A stretch of DNA of 64,000 nucleotides from Rutidosis leptorrhynchoides (GCF_046630445.1 NC_092335.1:632824001-632888000), one strand, 5' to 3'. Counted from the first letter of the stretch, positions 1-11,657 are shown. The notes: a model not told the origin generated them from the letters alone. Numbers and translations are program-made.

Positions 1-717
1 CAGGGTATCTTACTAGTAAAACTAAAGTACTATATATGGGTCTCTACATAAAACATAAGTAAAAACCAAGAATTTATACACTCTTGCATAGAGAAAATAT
101 TTAAGGCATAAAATATGGTTTTTGTACGCTGCAGAACCCAATATGATTCATATTCACATATTTCAGAATGCGTTAGAAGTTTGATTATCGGCTGAATTTT
201 CACAACATGTCCACACGAGCCATTGGATTAGATCTCGTTAGTAAAGTTGCCTTTAGATGAAATGTTTATAAAATGTCACTATTTATTGGCTCCTGCACAA
301 TGAAAAGTGGCTCGTTGATACTAAGAACCATGAGGATGTGGATTATTTGGCCTCCGTCCTTGGTCCGCGAGTCTTTTCATAAGGTTAAGAACGGTAGGAA
401 CGATCTTGGTTGATAACGCAAGAATTCCTGGTAGCTGAAGACACGAAACAGAACAAAAGAAAAAAAATTAAATGATAGGTGTTGATATTAGGGACTCCCT
501 ATCATGTAGAGGTGTAACGGGTTGGACAACTATTGAAACGAGTTAGCATCTCATTATATATGGAAGAAATCCCATTTGGGAAGTTTTATGATTTAAGAAG
601 GGATTTTTTGTTGTTAAGGGTTATTAAATCAATTGTACATTACATAGCAGTTATCAATTATTTTTTAACTCGTAATCTTAATGACGATGTCGTTTGCAAA
701 ATCCTTTATGAATACCA
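1..717. other. AT-rich sequence with no recognised gene
   Basis: I see no exon-like homology, tRNA, or clear repeat boundary here. The downstream end of the RHD3-like pseudogene would be expected on this side, because its last C-terminal exon is missing from 1-1460, but I could not recognise it. Confidence 0.4.
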
Positions 718-1166
718 GTGTTGTAAAAGTCGGCCGATGCGTCGTTTTTTTGGGTTCTCCGTCCCGTTTTTTCTGAAAACCGACTCAAAAGACGGCCAAA
801 GCTAAAAGTTCGGTCAAAGTCTGTCAAAACGGTCAAAGTTGGTCAAAACGGTCAAAATCAGTCAAATTTTCGTCAAGATGTGATATGTTTTAAAATTAGG
901 GTTTGTTTTCATTTTTCGGGCCGCTCTTTTCTCTGTGTACTCGGTAACATTAATTGAGTTTGAAGTTTGATTGTATTTAAATTCAAGTTCTTATTTAAGA
1001 AATTTATGGTACAGAATCAACTATTTTATACATATATAAATATATATTTGATAAATTATTAATAAAGTCAACGTTGGTCAACCACCGACCAATGTGTCCC
1101 CGACGCGTCCCCGACTCGGCCGACGCGTCCTTTTTAGGTCTCGACCGAACAACCTTGATGAATACA
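718..1166 (+). mobile_element. MITE-like repeat, copy A
   Basis: This is a short non-coding repeat. It begins near GTTGTAAAAGTCGGCCGATG and ends near CGACCGAACAAC, so the ends are loosely inverted (GTTGT/ACAAC). Inside are repeated GGTCAAA and GTCGG motifs and a GTCAACGTTGGTCAA block. A second copy in the opposite orientation lies at 23,335-23,692, which is why I treat it as a dispersed element and not unique DNA. No coding capacity is seen. The superfamily is not assigned. Confidence 0.55.
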
Positions 1167-1464
1167 CATAGGGATACTTCGATAATTATCATATTACTAT
1201 ATTTGCCCTGTTAGAGGGGAAAAAAAAAAAAAACATATCCCGAATAGACACATTTGGAGGTTGTGGGTTCAAGTTTCATTAGGAGACAATTAGTGTATGT
1301 GTATGATTGTACATATCATGTGAGGTAGGTTGTCAGATTGTTGTCATATATTATCAAAATCAAAATCAGATACAACGGGTTCCTGCAAATTAAATTAAAA
1401 CGTTAATCACGAGGTAATAAAAAACATGTATATACATAGACATATAAACTAAATCAGAAAGAAC

Positions 1465-4088
1465 CTTAAAAGAGTCATGAATTCATTGAAACCCAATATA
1501 AACAAGGCAGCAATAGCCCATGGTGATGGTAACCTTCGCTTATTAGCTTCCTGAAAATCATAGCACGAAATGTATATCAACTAAAACCATATTTAACATA
1601 AAAAATGAACTTATCATGTGATTTTGTATAGTTATAGACCATAAAACTTAGTTCAAGTGCAGTATGACCCATGAATGTGTACTTATTTTCATCTATTCAC
1701 CTATTATGACCCCCCATGCATGTGTGTGTACTGTGATGCCAAAACTTCTAGTTACTTAAATACAATACTATTACTAATTAATAAATGCAATTATATTAAA
1801 GCCATATGTCTATTTATTTATTAACTATTAAAAATATATCACCAAAGATAATATTAAGAGTATTAAGAGGAACAATATAATGTAAACATGCCTGGGCAGA
1901 AATAGCTTGAGTAAAGGTATATTCTGTCTCCTTTTGAAACTGGGGGCACTGAATAGGCGAAATCAATGTATGTCTTTGTTGCTGGGACCTGGTTTAAAAG
2001 ATAAATTTCCATAACATGTTGCAAAATAAACCGTAAAAATAAACTAAAAATGAAATCCGTATAGATTTAAAAAAAAAACGAAGTTTTGTGAGTTTAATTC
2101 AAACAATAGAAGTTCTCTTAGTTTGATACATACAATAGGAAAACAGTAAGTTAACAACATGTAATTTTCCTTCAATTTATTGAAACAAGCTACTTTAGTA
2201 GGTCGTATGAACTAATTATACACTTTGAGCAACTTTAAACCAATATGAAATTTTTTGATTTTAGAGATAGAGTATAACCCAAATAAGGCTATTCATAAAT
2301 AGATGGGTCGAAATTGCCACCTCTGACAACATTCATAAGTGATACCTTATTCCAGGTGCTCGAGGCCAATGGATCATTTGAAGTTGAGTTATTCACTGCA
2401 GCTATTGGATCCAACAGAGATAGGACTAGTGTTTCTGCAATCTTATCGACATCTCCATTCCATCCAAACAACGAATTGATTGACCAACACAGATAACAAC
2501 TTTAACGACTGAAAATTAATTTGAAAATTGATTAATAAAATAATCATGTATAATATGTTACAACTACAAATATTAATATTATTTGTATAATAATGTGTAG
2601 ACACTTACTAGCAGTGCGAGCTGTTTTAGTAGTAATTGCTCGAATATCTTCCTTTCCAGTCCAAACTCGAGGCATTTGATCATTATCATGATTAAATATG
2701 CTTATAAACCTGTGCACGGTTTTTTAGATAATCAGGTAAGAGTAAGAATATTTCCATTTATGACAACCATCATAAGTATAAAAAAAAAAGGGCATAACAT
2801 GTTGGGAGTGAACAAGTCATTTATAAGTTATAAATCGTTGAAATGACTAGTTGGCTTGTTCCAGATTTTTTTTGTTATTGTGAAATGAACACAGGTAATA
2901 TTTATTGGGTCAAAACTACCACCTATTAAGAGGTTTACAGTAAAACGGGTCAATACCTCTCTTTCATGAGATATAAAGCTCGGCCGGCTTCTTCTTTAGC
3001 TTTCTTTTCAACCAAGTCCCGTGCATAATTCTCGAGTTCTTTAAGGAGCTCCTTTTTGGAGTCTTCTTTCATTTCAAAAAGCCCGAGAGTGCAGTCCAAC
3101 ACTACCTTGATAAAGTTTTTTAATTGCAGGCCAAGTATCATCTTTACTCGCTTGAATTGAAGAAGAGATTCAACTGGTCCCATATAATGCCTCCTTTAGT
3201 TTTGACTGCAGAAGAATTTACACAAATGATGCATATTATAATTATAATTCTAATAGTTGTTCAAATCAAAAAAGGTAAAAACTTTAAAGCTAATTCCTTA
3301 TGGATTAGTTACCTCATGTCGTGTAGAAAGATCAGATAGTTTCCCATTACGAACATCAGCAAGCAAGATCATTTGAAAGCTTTTCCATTTATTTAGACGA
3401 GTCCCACTCAACTTGTTTGATAATGGCCCCTAGACAGCAGGTGCACTAGTTATTTATAAGGAAAAAACTAAGATTTTTTTTTTTCCCACACGTAGGGTCA
3501 ACTTTAACTCGATCCATTTCATCCTTATCAAAATGGCAAAACTACATGTTTTTGACCCATTACCTAACCTGCCCATTTTGCCACCACTAGTAAGTTGTTA
3601 TAAAAAAGTTGTAGGTAATACCTTCACATTGTCCATTAATTAGTTTCATGATTGACGCTTTGCAATTACGAGCAGCTACTGCAAACCCTTGTCCTTCACT
3701 CAAAGCCCTATCAAATGCTTTATTGAATTTTTCCAGTGTCTCAAACCTTATGTGTTGCAATGTTAATTGGTAGGCAGGTTGAACAATCTAATAAATAAAA
3801 TACAAGGAACAATGAGGAGAAGTGATAATATGAAATATATACAATAAAAATCATAACATAAGATTATAAGCTTGTTTATTAATGATGGAAAGAAAGTATA
3901 GAGCTTAATAAGGTTTATGAAATATATCATTTAATGTTAAAGGTAAATATATATAAACTTTAAAACTCATAATAATGCAAACGACCACATAGGAATATTA
4001 CTTACTTGTAACAATTTCTCTTCCATCTGCTTTCTCTTTGCATTGCAGTCCTAACATCTTTCTCAAAAAGTATAGTCTCCTCATCATA
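1465..4088 (-). pseudogene. RHD3-like: RHD3-like GTPase pseudogene, 3' half
   Basis: RHD3 proteins are dynamin-type GTPases (Sey1/atlastin relatives) that fuse ER tubules. Exons of the helical middle and C-terminal domains can be read on the minus strand in the correct order. They are 4006-4088 (RKQMEEKLLQ), about 3635-3785 (VQPAYQ...LEKFNKAFDRAL), about 3315-3390 (NGKLSDLSTRHE), 2956-3180 (GPVESLL...ENYARDLVEKKAKEEAGRAL), about 2600-2710 ([15 protein letters not shown]), about 2310-2470 (NDPLASSTW), 1890-1980 (ISPIQCPQFQKETEYTFTQA) and 1465-1551 ([17 protein letters not shown], start of the membrane anchor). Two short tandem duplications shift the frame, at 1966-1973 and 4038-4047. The last hydrophobic exon is not found. 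The 5' half is at 19,227-23,084, beyond inserted transposons. The family call is firm, and the pseudogene status follows from the breaks. Confidence 0.85.
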
Positions 4089-4318
4089 TCTTCAAAAAAG
4101 AATTCGTCAGAAATAAATATGTGAGCACAAAAAATATTTGAAATCTTGCTTAAAGTTAACATTGTATATACATTATTAGTTATACAAAAATAAGAAAATG
4201 GAAGATAACATAGTACAATTTAACTAAAACTAGTACGTAGATATAGAATAAAATCACCATAGGCTCTTAACGAAAGATAATTTAACCTCAAAATGAAGTA
4301 TCATCACTTTGGAAGATG

Positions 4319-4636
4319 GCAATTAGAGGTGATAAAGTGAACAGTTATGTGGGTTGGGTAATGAGTCAAAATGAATGCGTACGGGTCAAAATGTGTATAG
4401 TGTGGTTGATCCGAAATATTTTAATTACACAATATTAAATAGAGAACCCACGTGTCAGATAGGATTACAAAAGTTGCATTATTTCTATTATTAAAGTTAT
4501 GATATAAAATATTAAGGGTTTTATTATGCATTTAAAAAAACACCTTTGGGCAACTTTTAACCCAACTGATGACCTGTTTCTTCTCCGAATTGACCTATTC
4601 ATAAGTAAATGTGTCCAAATCGCCACCTCTAATTGC
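4319..4636. mobile_element. MITE with 13-bp terminal inverted repeats
   Basis: The element starts GCAATTAGAGGTG and ends CACCTCTAATTGC, which are perfect inverted repeats (they may include a short target duplication). The interior is non-coding and contains GGGTCAAAATG-like phrases. Related AGGTGGCAA/TTGCCACC ends occur at 2300-2325, 3580-3595 and 19,566-19,900, so the family is repeated in the introns of this pseudogene. Confidence 0.6.
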
Positions 4637-4649
4637 AAAACAGACTAAA

Positions 4650-6017
4650 GACCAGGACCTCATAATCTATTCTTCAAAAATTTCAAAAGTTATTAAAATG
4701 TTTTGAAAAAGTCTCGGGTTTGAAAATTAACTTCAATAAAAGCCAAGTGTTCGGTCTCGGTGTCCCACAAACCGAAATTGATATAGTGGCTAATGGAGTT
4801 GGTTGTAAAGTTGGAGAATTCCCGTTCACTTATCTTGGCTTACCTATGGGTCGAAATATGAGCCGAGTGGAAAATTGGAAACCCCGTTATTGAGAAATTT
4901 AACTCTCGTCTTGCGAATTGGAAAGCAAAAACAGTCTCTTTTGGGGGAAGGTTAACGCTAATCAAATCGGTCCTTAATAGTCTACCGTTATATTACTTTT
5001 CTCTCTTTCGTGCGCCTTTGAGTGTCTTAAAAACCCTTGAGTGTATTCGTAGAAATTTCTTTTGGGGCGGGTCGGGTGATAATTCAAAAACTCCTTGGGT
5101 CAAATGGGATGATGCTCTTTTGCCTTACGGTGAAGGAGGTCTTAACATCGGTACTTTGCGGGCGAAAAATCTTGCATTATTGGGTAAATGGTTGTGGCGG
5201 GCTAAATTGGAGCCTAACTCTCTTTGGGTCACGACTTTAAAAAGTATTCATGGTGCTAACGGACTACTCTTACCTTCGGGCCTCTCCGGGTCAAAAGGAA
5301 AGAGTGGTGTATGGTTTAATATCTTGCGCGCAGGTTCACATATCGAGAAGAAGACAGGATTACAGTTCGCGAATTCGTTCAGCAGGCTAATCCGGGATGG
5401 AGTTTCAACAAGTTTCTGGTCAGACTGCTGGTTAGGCGAAATCCCACTCAAATCCAGGTTCGGGAGATTATTCAAGCTCGACCAAGAACAGCATGCAAGC
5501 GTCTTCGAAAGAGTACGTTGGTCAGAAGGCGACATGGAATTCCATGTCAGCGAGAGAGATTACTGGTAGAACACGAGGAGAATTGGAAGATTTAATTTCA
5601 CTACTAAACGAGTATCACAAAAAAGATCAAAGTTTCGACTCTTGGGTATGGCGTCTAGCATCGAATGGGGTGTTTTCAACAAAAAAGACTTATCGATGAG
5701 AAGCTTCATTCAGACTCGAAGGAGAACGCAAGATCCTACATTAAAAAATAATTTGGTTCCTTCTAAAGTAGAAATTTTCATATGGAGGGTATTGAAAAGG
5801 CGTATCCCGGTCCGTACCGAACTCGATAAGAGAGGTAGGACACCGTTAGATGCCCTCTATGTGACGATGATGTGGAACAACCGAGCATTCTATGATTTTT
5901 TGTCGGCACTCGATGGAAATTTGGGATAAAGTATACAAATGGTGGAAGTTGGGTTCGTTCGCAAAAACTTTAATAATCGACCTCTCTCCTTTTTGGGGTC
6001 AAAAGTTTGGCAAGCAA
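4650..6017 (+). pseudogene. LINE (L1-type) reverse transcriptase fragment, 5'-truncated
   Basis: This is the C-terminal part of a plant LINE ORF2. The readable order is: the thumb region after the catalytic YXDD (FEKVSGLKINFNKSQVFGLG), the LGLPMG block, SRLANWKAKTVSFGGRLTLI, and then FFWGGS...WVKWDDALLPYGEGGLNIGTL. After that come the degraded zf-RVT region and, at the right edge, FGKQW. Frameshifts break the frame near 4880, 5560 and 5700. The sequence stops at 6017 inside a codon run that resumes at 12,063, so a later insertion split it. The 5' end and the catalytic domain are missing, as is common for LINE copies. The element lies in an RHD3 intron. Confidence 0.85.
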
Positions 6018-6022
6018 TGGAA
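6018..6022. repeat. Left target-site duplication ATGGA of the CRM block
   Basis: ATGGA occurs here and again at 12,063-12,067. Removing everything between the two joins the LINE reading frame: FGKQW on the left continues as TCGYLIWKNRNRKVF on the right. This supports one 5-bp duplication enclosing the whole 6,023-12,062 block. Confidence 0.8.
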
Positions 6023-6044
6023 ATCTTCCAGTTCTTCATTATTT

Positions 6045-7011
6045 AGTATCCAGAGCTCAGGTTTTGGCCAAACAATGTTTCGTGGAGGTTATCGAGGAGG
6101 CTATTGCAGAACCGCCGACCGAGGCAGCGATGGAGATAATCGTAGACACGCCGAAAGAGGCAACGAAGACCCTCGAGACACAGAAATTGAACGATTATAT
6201 AAGCGAATCGCCGAGTTGGAACTGAACCAACAACGATTCCCTACGCGCTACGATTCGGAAAGAATCGATTCAGAATCCATTTATGATATTGAACCCATCT
6301 ATGATACAGATGGTGAAGATGGAGAATCCATCTATGATACCGAACCCATCTATGATACTGATGGTGAGGATTTTTTTTCTTTTTCTGAAATTAAAGAAGA
6401 GGAAATTGTTGATAATGGTGTGGTTGTCCAAGGTGCTATATTGACAGGTGAAAGCAACCAAACGGAACAAGTTTTCTCAACCTATTTTGATAATCAACTT
6501 GGTGTTTTGGTTCAAGTATTCAAAGGTCCGAAGCACAAGAGTCATAGTCCCAATGATAAGGAAAGGTTATCAAAGAGAGACACTGAAATAATGGTGCAAC
6601 AGTCTGAGGAATTTGAAGACAAGATAAAGGAGCGGGAGGGTAACTTCTCAACTGATGCGTGTTCGGTTTTCTTCTTAGACTCGAGGACAAGTCTTTTCGA
6701 AGAAGGGGAAGATGATGTATATCCGTATGATCCAGGCGGGTCTAATTTTATTTATAAAGTGGGCTGCCTACGTTGGACTAAGAAAGAAACGTTGGGCCAG
6801 ATTAATTTAAGCAAGCAATTAAAATTAATTGGGACAGCAATATATAAATCAATATATTAGTGTGGATTACAAAATACAACTTGGGCCAGCTGGAAGTCAA
6901 CATTATCTGCTCACTCTTGGAGATTTGATTTAGAAGACTTTTTATCTTTTATTAATTATATATTATATTACGTTCTTATCTTTTACTAAAATAGATCCTT
7001 ATCTTCTTACA
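6045..7011 (+). mobile_element. Internally deleted CRM-like gypsy derivative, plus strand
   Basis: It begins with a degenerate initiator-tRNA primer-binding site (TAGTATCCAGAGCTCAGG at 6045-6062). An open frame follows at 6075-6860. From about 6711 there is a 3' LTR-like segment starting TGATGTATATCC and ending TTCTTACA at 7011. Only about 22 bp of sequence lies between the ATGGA duplication and the primer-binding site, so the 5' LTR is almost wholly lost. It lies tail-to-tail with the larger minus-strand copy at 7017-12,062. The gag and pol-tail wording is similar to that copy but diverged, so it is a relative and not a duplicate. Confidence 0.65.
6075..6860 (+). CDS. Gag N-terminus fused to pol C-terminal tail (CRM derivative)
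   Basis: The frame is about 261 codons and uninterrupted. It starts MFRGGYRGG and has the heptad-like ERLYKRIAELELNQQ segment, which matches ERLQQRIAELELNNQQ in the neighbouring CRM gag. Then comes a tandem acidic repeat (two copies around SIYDTEPIYDTDGED), charged sequence, and a tail LDSRTSLFEEGEDDVYP. That tail is equivalent to the pol tail LDSRSSPSEGGEDD of the neighbour. Protease, RT, RNaseH and integrase are absent. The tail reads into the LTR, as it does in the neighbour. It may be a gag-only non-autonomous product or a chance open deletion product. No catalytic residues are present. Confidence 0.55.
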   Translation: MFRGGYRGGYCRTADRGSDGDNRRHAERGNEDPRDTEIERLYKRIAELELNQQRFPTRYDSERIDSESIYDIEPIYDTDGEDGESIYDTEPIYDTDGEDFFSFSEIKEEEIVDNGVVVQGAILTGESNQTEQVFSTYFDNQLGVLVQVFKGPKHKSHSPNDKERLSKRDTEIMVQQSEEFEDKIKEREGNFSTDACSVFFLDSRTSLFEEGEDDVYPYDPGGSNFIYKVGCLRWTKKETLGQINLSKQLKLIGTAIYKSIY

Positions 7012-7016
7012 CTTAA

Positions 7017-7399
7017 TGTAAAAATTGATCGTGGCCAAACAAACAGGAAGAATGCAACAGAGAATGGAAGAAGCCTGCAGCTGATTTTATTGCTATTCGA
7101 TAATCATAAAATAAAAGTGCCGATACAACTGGCTCCAGGCCTTATTTAACAACCTAAAAAAAGAAGATAAGGATAAACATAAGAAATTTAAATTCAAATA
7201 AATTCTAGAATAATCTCTAGAACCCAGCTGCAAGCAATCTTGTTTTCTGCATTACTTCACGCCTCTATTAGGCCCAATGATCAGCCCAAACTTGGAGTCT
7301 CCAAAATATTCCAGCAACCCAGCACTCTTGTTTTTCTTTCGGTACACCTGAGCCCACCTATTTCTTCCATCTCCATCATCGATCAATGATTCTGCATCA
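7017..7399 (-). repeat. 3' LTR of the minus-strand CRM-like element
   Basis: This 383-bp LTR reads TGTAAAAATTG...TGCATCA on the plus strand (TGATGCAG...TTTTTACA in element sense). It is nearly identical to 11,681-12,062: I see one indel and a few substitutions. The pol frame runs into it (DDAESLIDDG...), so the LTR start is coding in this family. Confidence 0.85.
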
Positions 7400-9902
7400 T
7401 CCTCCCCCCCTTCAGAAGGACTCGACCTCGAGTCTAGATTCGGGTCATCATCACCGAGGTATGGAGAGATCCGCGACGTTAAAAGTTGCAGAAACATTAT
7501 AATGCCCAGGTAAGGCAATTTTGTATGCATTGTCGTTAATCTTTTTGACAACCCGAAAAGGTCCATCAGCACGCGGTTGTAATTTACCAAAACGACCTCC
7601 CGGAAAACGTTCCTTTCTCAAATGAATCCACACAAGATCTCCTTCCCGAAACACAATCTGCTTGCGCCGCTTATCAACCCGCTGTTTTATACACCTCATT
7701 TTGTTTAGTTATACGCGAGTGCACCTGATGATGTAAGGATTTCATATGATCAGCAAGCTCCAGTCCAGCAGGTGACACCTCCTGATGGGTACTTTTCGGT
7801 AGCAAGTCTAGAGGGGTAATAGGTTGCCTGCCGTACACAAGTTCAAAAGGTGTGCGTCCCGTAGTGCGATTAACAGAGGAGTTAAAAGCAAACTCAGCCT
7901 GCGGTAAAGTAAGATCCCATTGTTTGGGATGTTCACCCACAAGACTCCGCAACAGATTTCCCAAGCTACGGTTGACGACCTCAGTTTGCCCATCCGTTTG
8001 CGGATGGTGTGAGCTACTAAATTGAAGTTTCGATCCCACTCGAGCCCACAAAGTACGCCAAAAATGACTAATGAATTTAACGTCCCGATCGGAAGTGATA
8101 GTTTTCGGGATCCCATGTAGCTTCACAATTTCAGAAAAATATAACCGTGCCACTTGACTAGCATCGAAGGTCTTGTTGCATGGCACAAAATGGGCCATCT
8201 TGGAAAAACGATCAACCACTACCATTATCGAGTCCTTATTCCGTTGTGTTCGTGGTAATCCAAGCACAAAATCAAGGCTAATATCCTCCCAAGGACCATC
8301 GGGAACTGGTAATGGCGTATATAACCCGGCATTCGTTCCGTGGGTTTTAGCAATGTGGCACACTCGACACCGAGCCACAATACGGTTGACATCCCTTTCC
8401 ATACGCGGCCAATAAAATCGTTCTTTAATTGCCGCGAGTGTTTTATTCATTCCGAAGTGGCCACCTAAACCCCCAGCATGTGTTTCAGTAATGATGGCTT
8501 CCCTGCTTGATCCACCTGGTACACATAACCGAGAATGTTTGAACAAATAGCCCTCACAGATATTGTATGAACCGAAAGTACCAGAAGAGCATTTGTCCCA
8601 CACAAACTTAAAATCCCGATCAGTTGCATATAACTCGTGCCATTGTTCAAACCCAGTCACACGAATACTCATAGTACTGAGTAAAGAATGCCTTCGGCTC
8701 AAAGCATCAGCGACTTGATTCAACACCCCTGATTTGTGCTTAATAACAAAGGTATATGCTTGTAAGGCTTCAACCCATTTGGCGTGACGCGGGTTTAATT
8801 TATGTTGCCCATGAATATACTTAAGAGACTCATGATCCGAATATAAAATAAATTCGGCCGGGAGTAAATAATGTCGCCAAACCTCGAGGGATCGGACAAT
8901 CGCATAGAACTCACGGTCATAAGTGGAATACCGACGCCTCACATCGTTGAGCTTTTCGCTAAAATAGGCGACTGGCCGTTTGTTTTGGCTAAGTACCCCA
9001 CCAATACCTACTCCGGATGCATCACATTCCACCTGAAAAACTTCATCAAAGTTAGGTAATGCAAGAATGGGCGCGTGAGTTACCTTAGCTTTCAAATCAT
9101 TGAAGGCGGCAGTAGCTTCATCGGTCCAATGAAAACGACCACCCTTCATACACTCGGTGACCGGAGCAATAATCGTGCTGAAATTCCTAATAAATCGGCG
9201 GTAAAACGATGCTAGGCCGTGAAAACTGCGTACCTCATGGATAGTACGCGGGATCGGCCAATTAGTAATGGCTTCAATTTTAGACTCGTCCATGCGTATG
9301 CCGTTACCCGAAATAATATATCCCAAGAATGTCACTTCTCGAGCGAGGAAGTGGCATTTCTTGCCATTAGCATATAGTTTCTGATCTCGCAATATTGTAA
9401 AAATTTGGTGAAGATGATCACAATGTTGCTCCTCACTCTGACTGTAAACAAGTATGTCGTCAAAATACACAACAACAAAGAGTCCGATGAATGGTTTAAA
9501 TACCTGATTCATGAGGCGCATGAAAGTGCTTGGAGCGTTGGAAAGTCCAAAGGGCATGACCATCCATTCGTATAAACCATCTCTTGTTTTGAACGCGGTT
9601 TTCCACTCATCTCCGGGCCTCATACGAATTTGATGGTAACCGCTCCGTAGATCAATCTTTGAGAAAACCGTCGCACCATGTAACTGATCAAGAAGGTCGT
9701 CAAACCGAGGTATCGGAAACCGGTATTTGATGGTGATCTTGTTGACCGCACGACTGTCGACACACATTCTAAAAGAACCGTCATGTTTAGGAACGAGAAG
9801 AGCGGGAACCGCACACGGGCTCATGCTTTCCCGTATCAACCCCTTTTGTAGCAACTCATTAACCTGCCGCTGTAACTCCTCGAACTCCTTTGGGTTTAAT
9901 CA
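7400..9902 (-). pseudogene. pol: CRM-like gypsy pol: RT, RNaseH, integrase
   Basis: Reverse transcriptase motifs include [48 protein letters not shown] and the catalytic FVVVYFDDILVYS. RNaseH follows (ECDASGVGIGGVL, YSDHESLKYI, HKSGVLNQVADALSR). The integrase has an HHCC zinc region (GGHFGMNK...CRVCHIAKTHG) and a DDE core (LDFVLGLP, SDRDVKF, PQTDGQTEVVNRSLG). The C-terminal part is LRKERFP...KINDNAYKIALPG...SATFNVADLS and then an SRSSPSEGGEDD tail; I see no classical chromodomain. An in-frame TGA at 9900-9902 separates it from the protease part. A +1 A near 7685 and a 2-bp loss near 7455 shift the frame. The clade is CRM, or close to it (Galadriel is the alternative). Confidence 0.8.
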
Positions 9903-10415
9903 GTAGGCGGGCTTGTTTGGAATAACCGACCCGGGCACTAAATCAATACAATGTTGGATGTCGCGCATGAGGGGCAATCCTGGCGGGATTTCTGCTGGGA
10001 AAACGTCCTCGTATTCTGTCAACAGTGGTCGAATAACAGTGGGGACAGCAGGTCCTTCGCTATTGGATTCTGTCACGAGGAGAGCAAATACAATGGGTCC
10101 CCTTTTTGCCTCGTCAACAAAGGCAGCCCTGTTAAGAATTAAAGCAGATTCTGCCCCCGACATTTGTCTCGCATCCAAGGGGGCTAAAGTGATGTTAACA
10201 CCGTCTTTGACAAAGCTATACGTGTTGCGAAACCCGTCGTGTTTTGTTTTTCTATCAAATTGCCATGGCCTCCCTAAAAGGAGGTGGCACGCATCCATTG
10301 GTATCACTTCACACCAAACTTCATCCTTATATGTTTTGCCAATCGAAAATTGCACGAGACATCTCTTTGTGACTTTGATATGATTCCCGCGTTTTAACCA
10401 CGTTAACTGATAAGG
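9903..10415 (-). pseudogene. CRM-like gypsy protease C-terminal/linker region of pol
   Basis: This segment continues the gag frame after the TAA at 10,416-10,418 (PYQLTWLKRGNHIKV). It reads VWCEVIPMDACHLLLGRPWQFDRK, the hydrophobic LLLGRPW end of a retropepsin. A linker follows, up to FPAEIPPGLPLMRDIQHCIDLVPG, the usual lead-in to RT. The catalytic aspartate side (IIDGGSCENVVS) lies just upstream, inside the gag-containing frame. There DTG is replaced by DGGS, which is normal for many plant gypsy proteases. The two flanking stops make it non-functional as written. Confidence 0.75.
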
Positions 10416-11657
10416 TTAGGGGTGGTCTTCCGCGGGTAAAGATAATTTTTCTACCATCTCCGTGGATACCACGTTTTCACAACTGCCCCCGTCAATTATC
10501 ATCGTGCATACTTTACCCTTCGCTGTTACCTTCGTGCGGAAGATGTTGTTTCGAAGCCACTTGTTATCACTCGGTGCTGCTACTGCTGTTTTTAATGACC
10601 TGCAAATGACTAGTGCTTCTCCCTGGTCGGGATAAATTACCTCGTCGTGATCAAACTGGGTTGTCTCCTGTTCACCTTCGGTATCATATTCGGGCTCATC
10701 AAAATCATCACAATAATTAACGGGTCGACGGCTCGGGCAATCTCGCGAATAATGCCCGAATTCTTGACAATTGAAACATTTTGGAGTACGAGTACCCCCA
10801 GCAGAACCTGCTGGTGCAGGCTGTTTCTGTACTGTTTTGCCCTTGTCCGGGGTGAGGGCAGCCGATTTGGAAGTTGACGGGACAGCAAGCTTGGTTAATG
10901 GAAACCTTCCCTTGCTCTTTTGTTGTTTTTCGACTTTGAGTGCAAGTCGACACACATCTCCATAGGTCCAATAAGGCTGTAAACTCACGACATCAGCAAT
11001 GTTGGAGTTTAATGAACACAAGAACCTTGCAATCGTTTGCTCCTCTTCTTCCTGAACATCACAACGAATACGAGCCCGATCAAACTCTTGAATTAGTTCT
11101 TCCACACTCATACCCCTTTGACGCAGATTATGATACTCTAAATACGCCTCCTGTTTGTAATGCTCGGGAAGAAACTTGGCGCGTAAAAGTTTCTTCATTT
11201 TATCCCATGTTTTTACTTTGGATTTTCGGGCATACACCCTATGTTTACAAACATTGTCCCACCACAAGGAAGCATGTTTACGTAATTTAATTGCAACAAG
11301 CTTCACCTTGAGGTGTTCGGGGATATCCTTAACGTCAAAAACTCTTTCAACGGTACTCAACCAATCCAGAAAATCGTCCGGTTGCATAGTTCCCGTGAAT
11401 TCCGGGATCTCCACCTTCATTCCCAAGCTTCGCAAAGGGTCATCATACCCCCTACGATCCCTCTGATAGTGATCAGCGAACGGGTTACCCTGTTCCGAAT
11501 CATCCAGTGATTGCTCAAAATCACGATCATAGTTCTGTTGGTTGTTCAATTCCAACTCTGCTATCCTTTGTTGCAGGCGTTCAATTTCCACATAAGGATC
11601 AGGGTCAGTGATCCTCACAGACCGGTAAGCACCACGACGAGCTCGTTGTTCGGCCAT
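10416..11657 (-). CDS. gag: CRM-like gypsy gag (plus protease start)
   Basis: The gag starts MAEQRARRGAYRSV, chosen because this ATG abuts the primer-binding site (11,658-11,675). The coiled ERLQQRIAELELNNQQ segment is followed by the retrotransposon gag core (EIPEFTGTMQPDDFLDWLS, LWWDNVCKH, FLPEHYKQEAYLEYHNLRQ, EELIQEFDRARIRC). Next is one CCHC zinc knuckle (CFNCQEFGHYSRDC) and then acidic sequence. It ends with the protease active-site region MIIDGGSCENVVS. The frame closes at a TAA (10,416-10,418), after which homology continues in frame, so the stop looks like a mutation and not the natural end. The product would form virus-like particles. Confidence 0.85.
   Translation of the reverse strand: MAEQRARRGAYRSVRITDPDPYVEIERLQQRIAELELNNQQNYDRDFEQSLDDSEQGNPFADHYQRDRRGYDDPLRSLGMKVEIPEFTGTMQPDDFLDWLSTVERVFDVKDIPEHLKVKLVAIKLRKHASLWWDNVCKHRVYARKSKVKTWDKMKKLLRAKFLPEHYKQEAYLEYHNLRQRGMSVEELIQEFDRARIRCDVQEEEEQTIARFLCSLNSNIADVVSLQPYWTYGDVCRLALKVEKQQKSKGRFPLTKLAVPSTSKSAALTPDKGKTVQKQPAPAGSAGGTRTPKCFNCQEFGHYSRDCPSRRPVNYCDDFDEPEYDTEGEQETTQFDHDEVIYPDQGEALVICRSLKTAVAAPSDNKWLRNNIFRTKVTAKGKVCTMIIDGGSCENVVSTEMVEKLSLPAEDHP

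Noticed and set aside
1238..1345. Possible SINE from a GGTTCAAG-like B box
   Set aside because: The B box match is imperfect (GTTCAAGTT) and no A box at the right spacing was seen.
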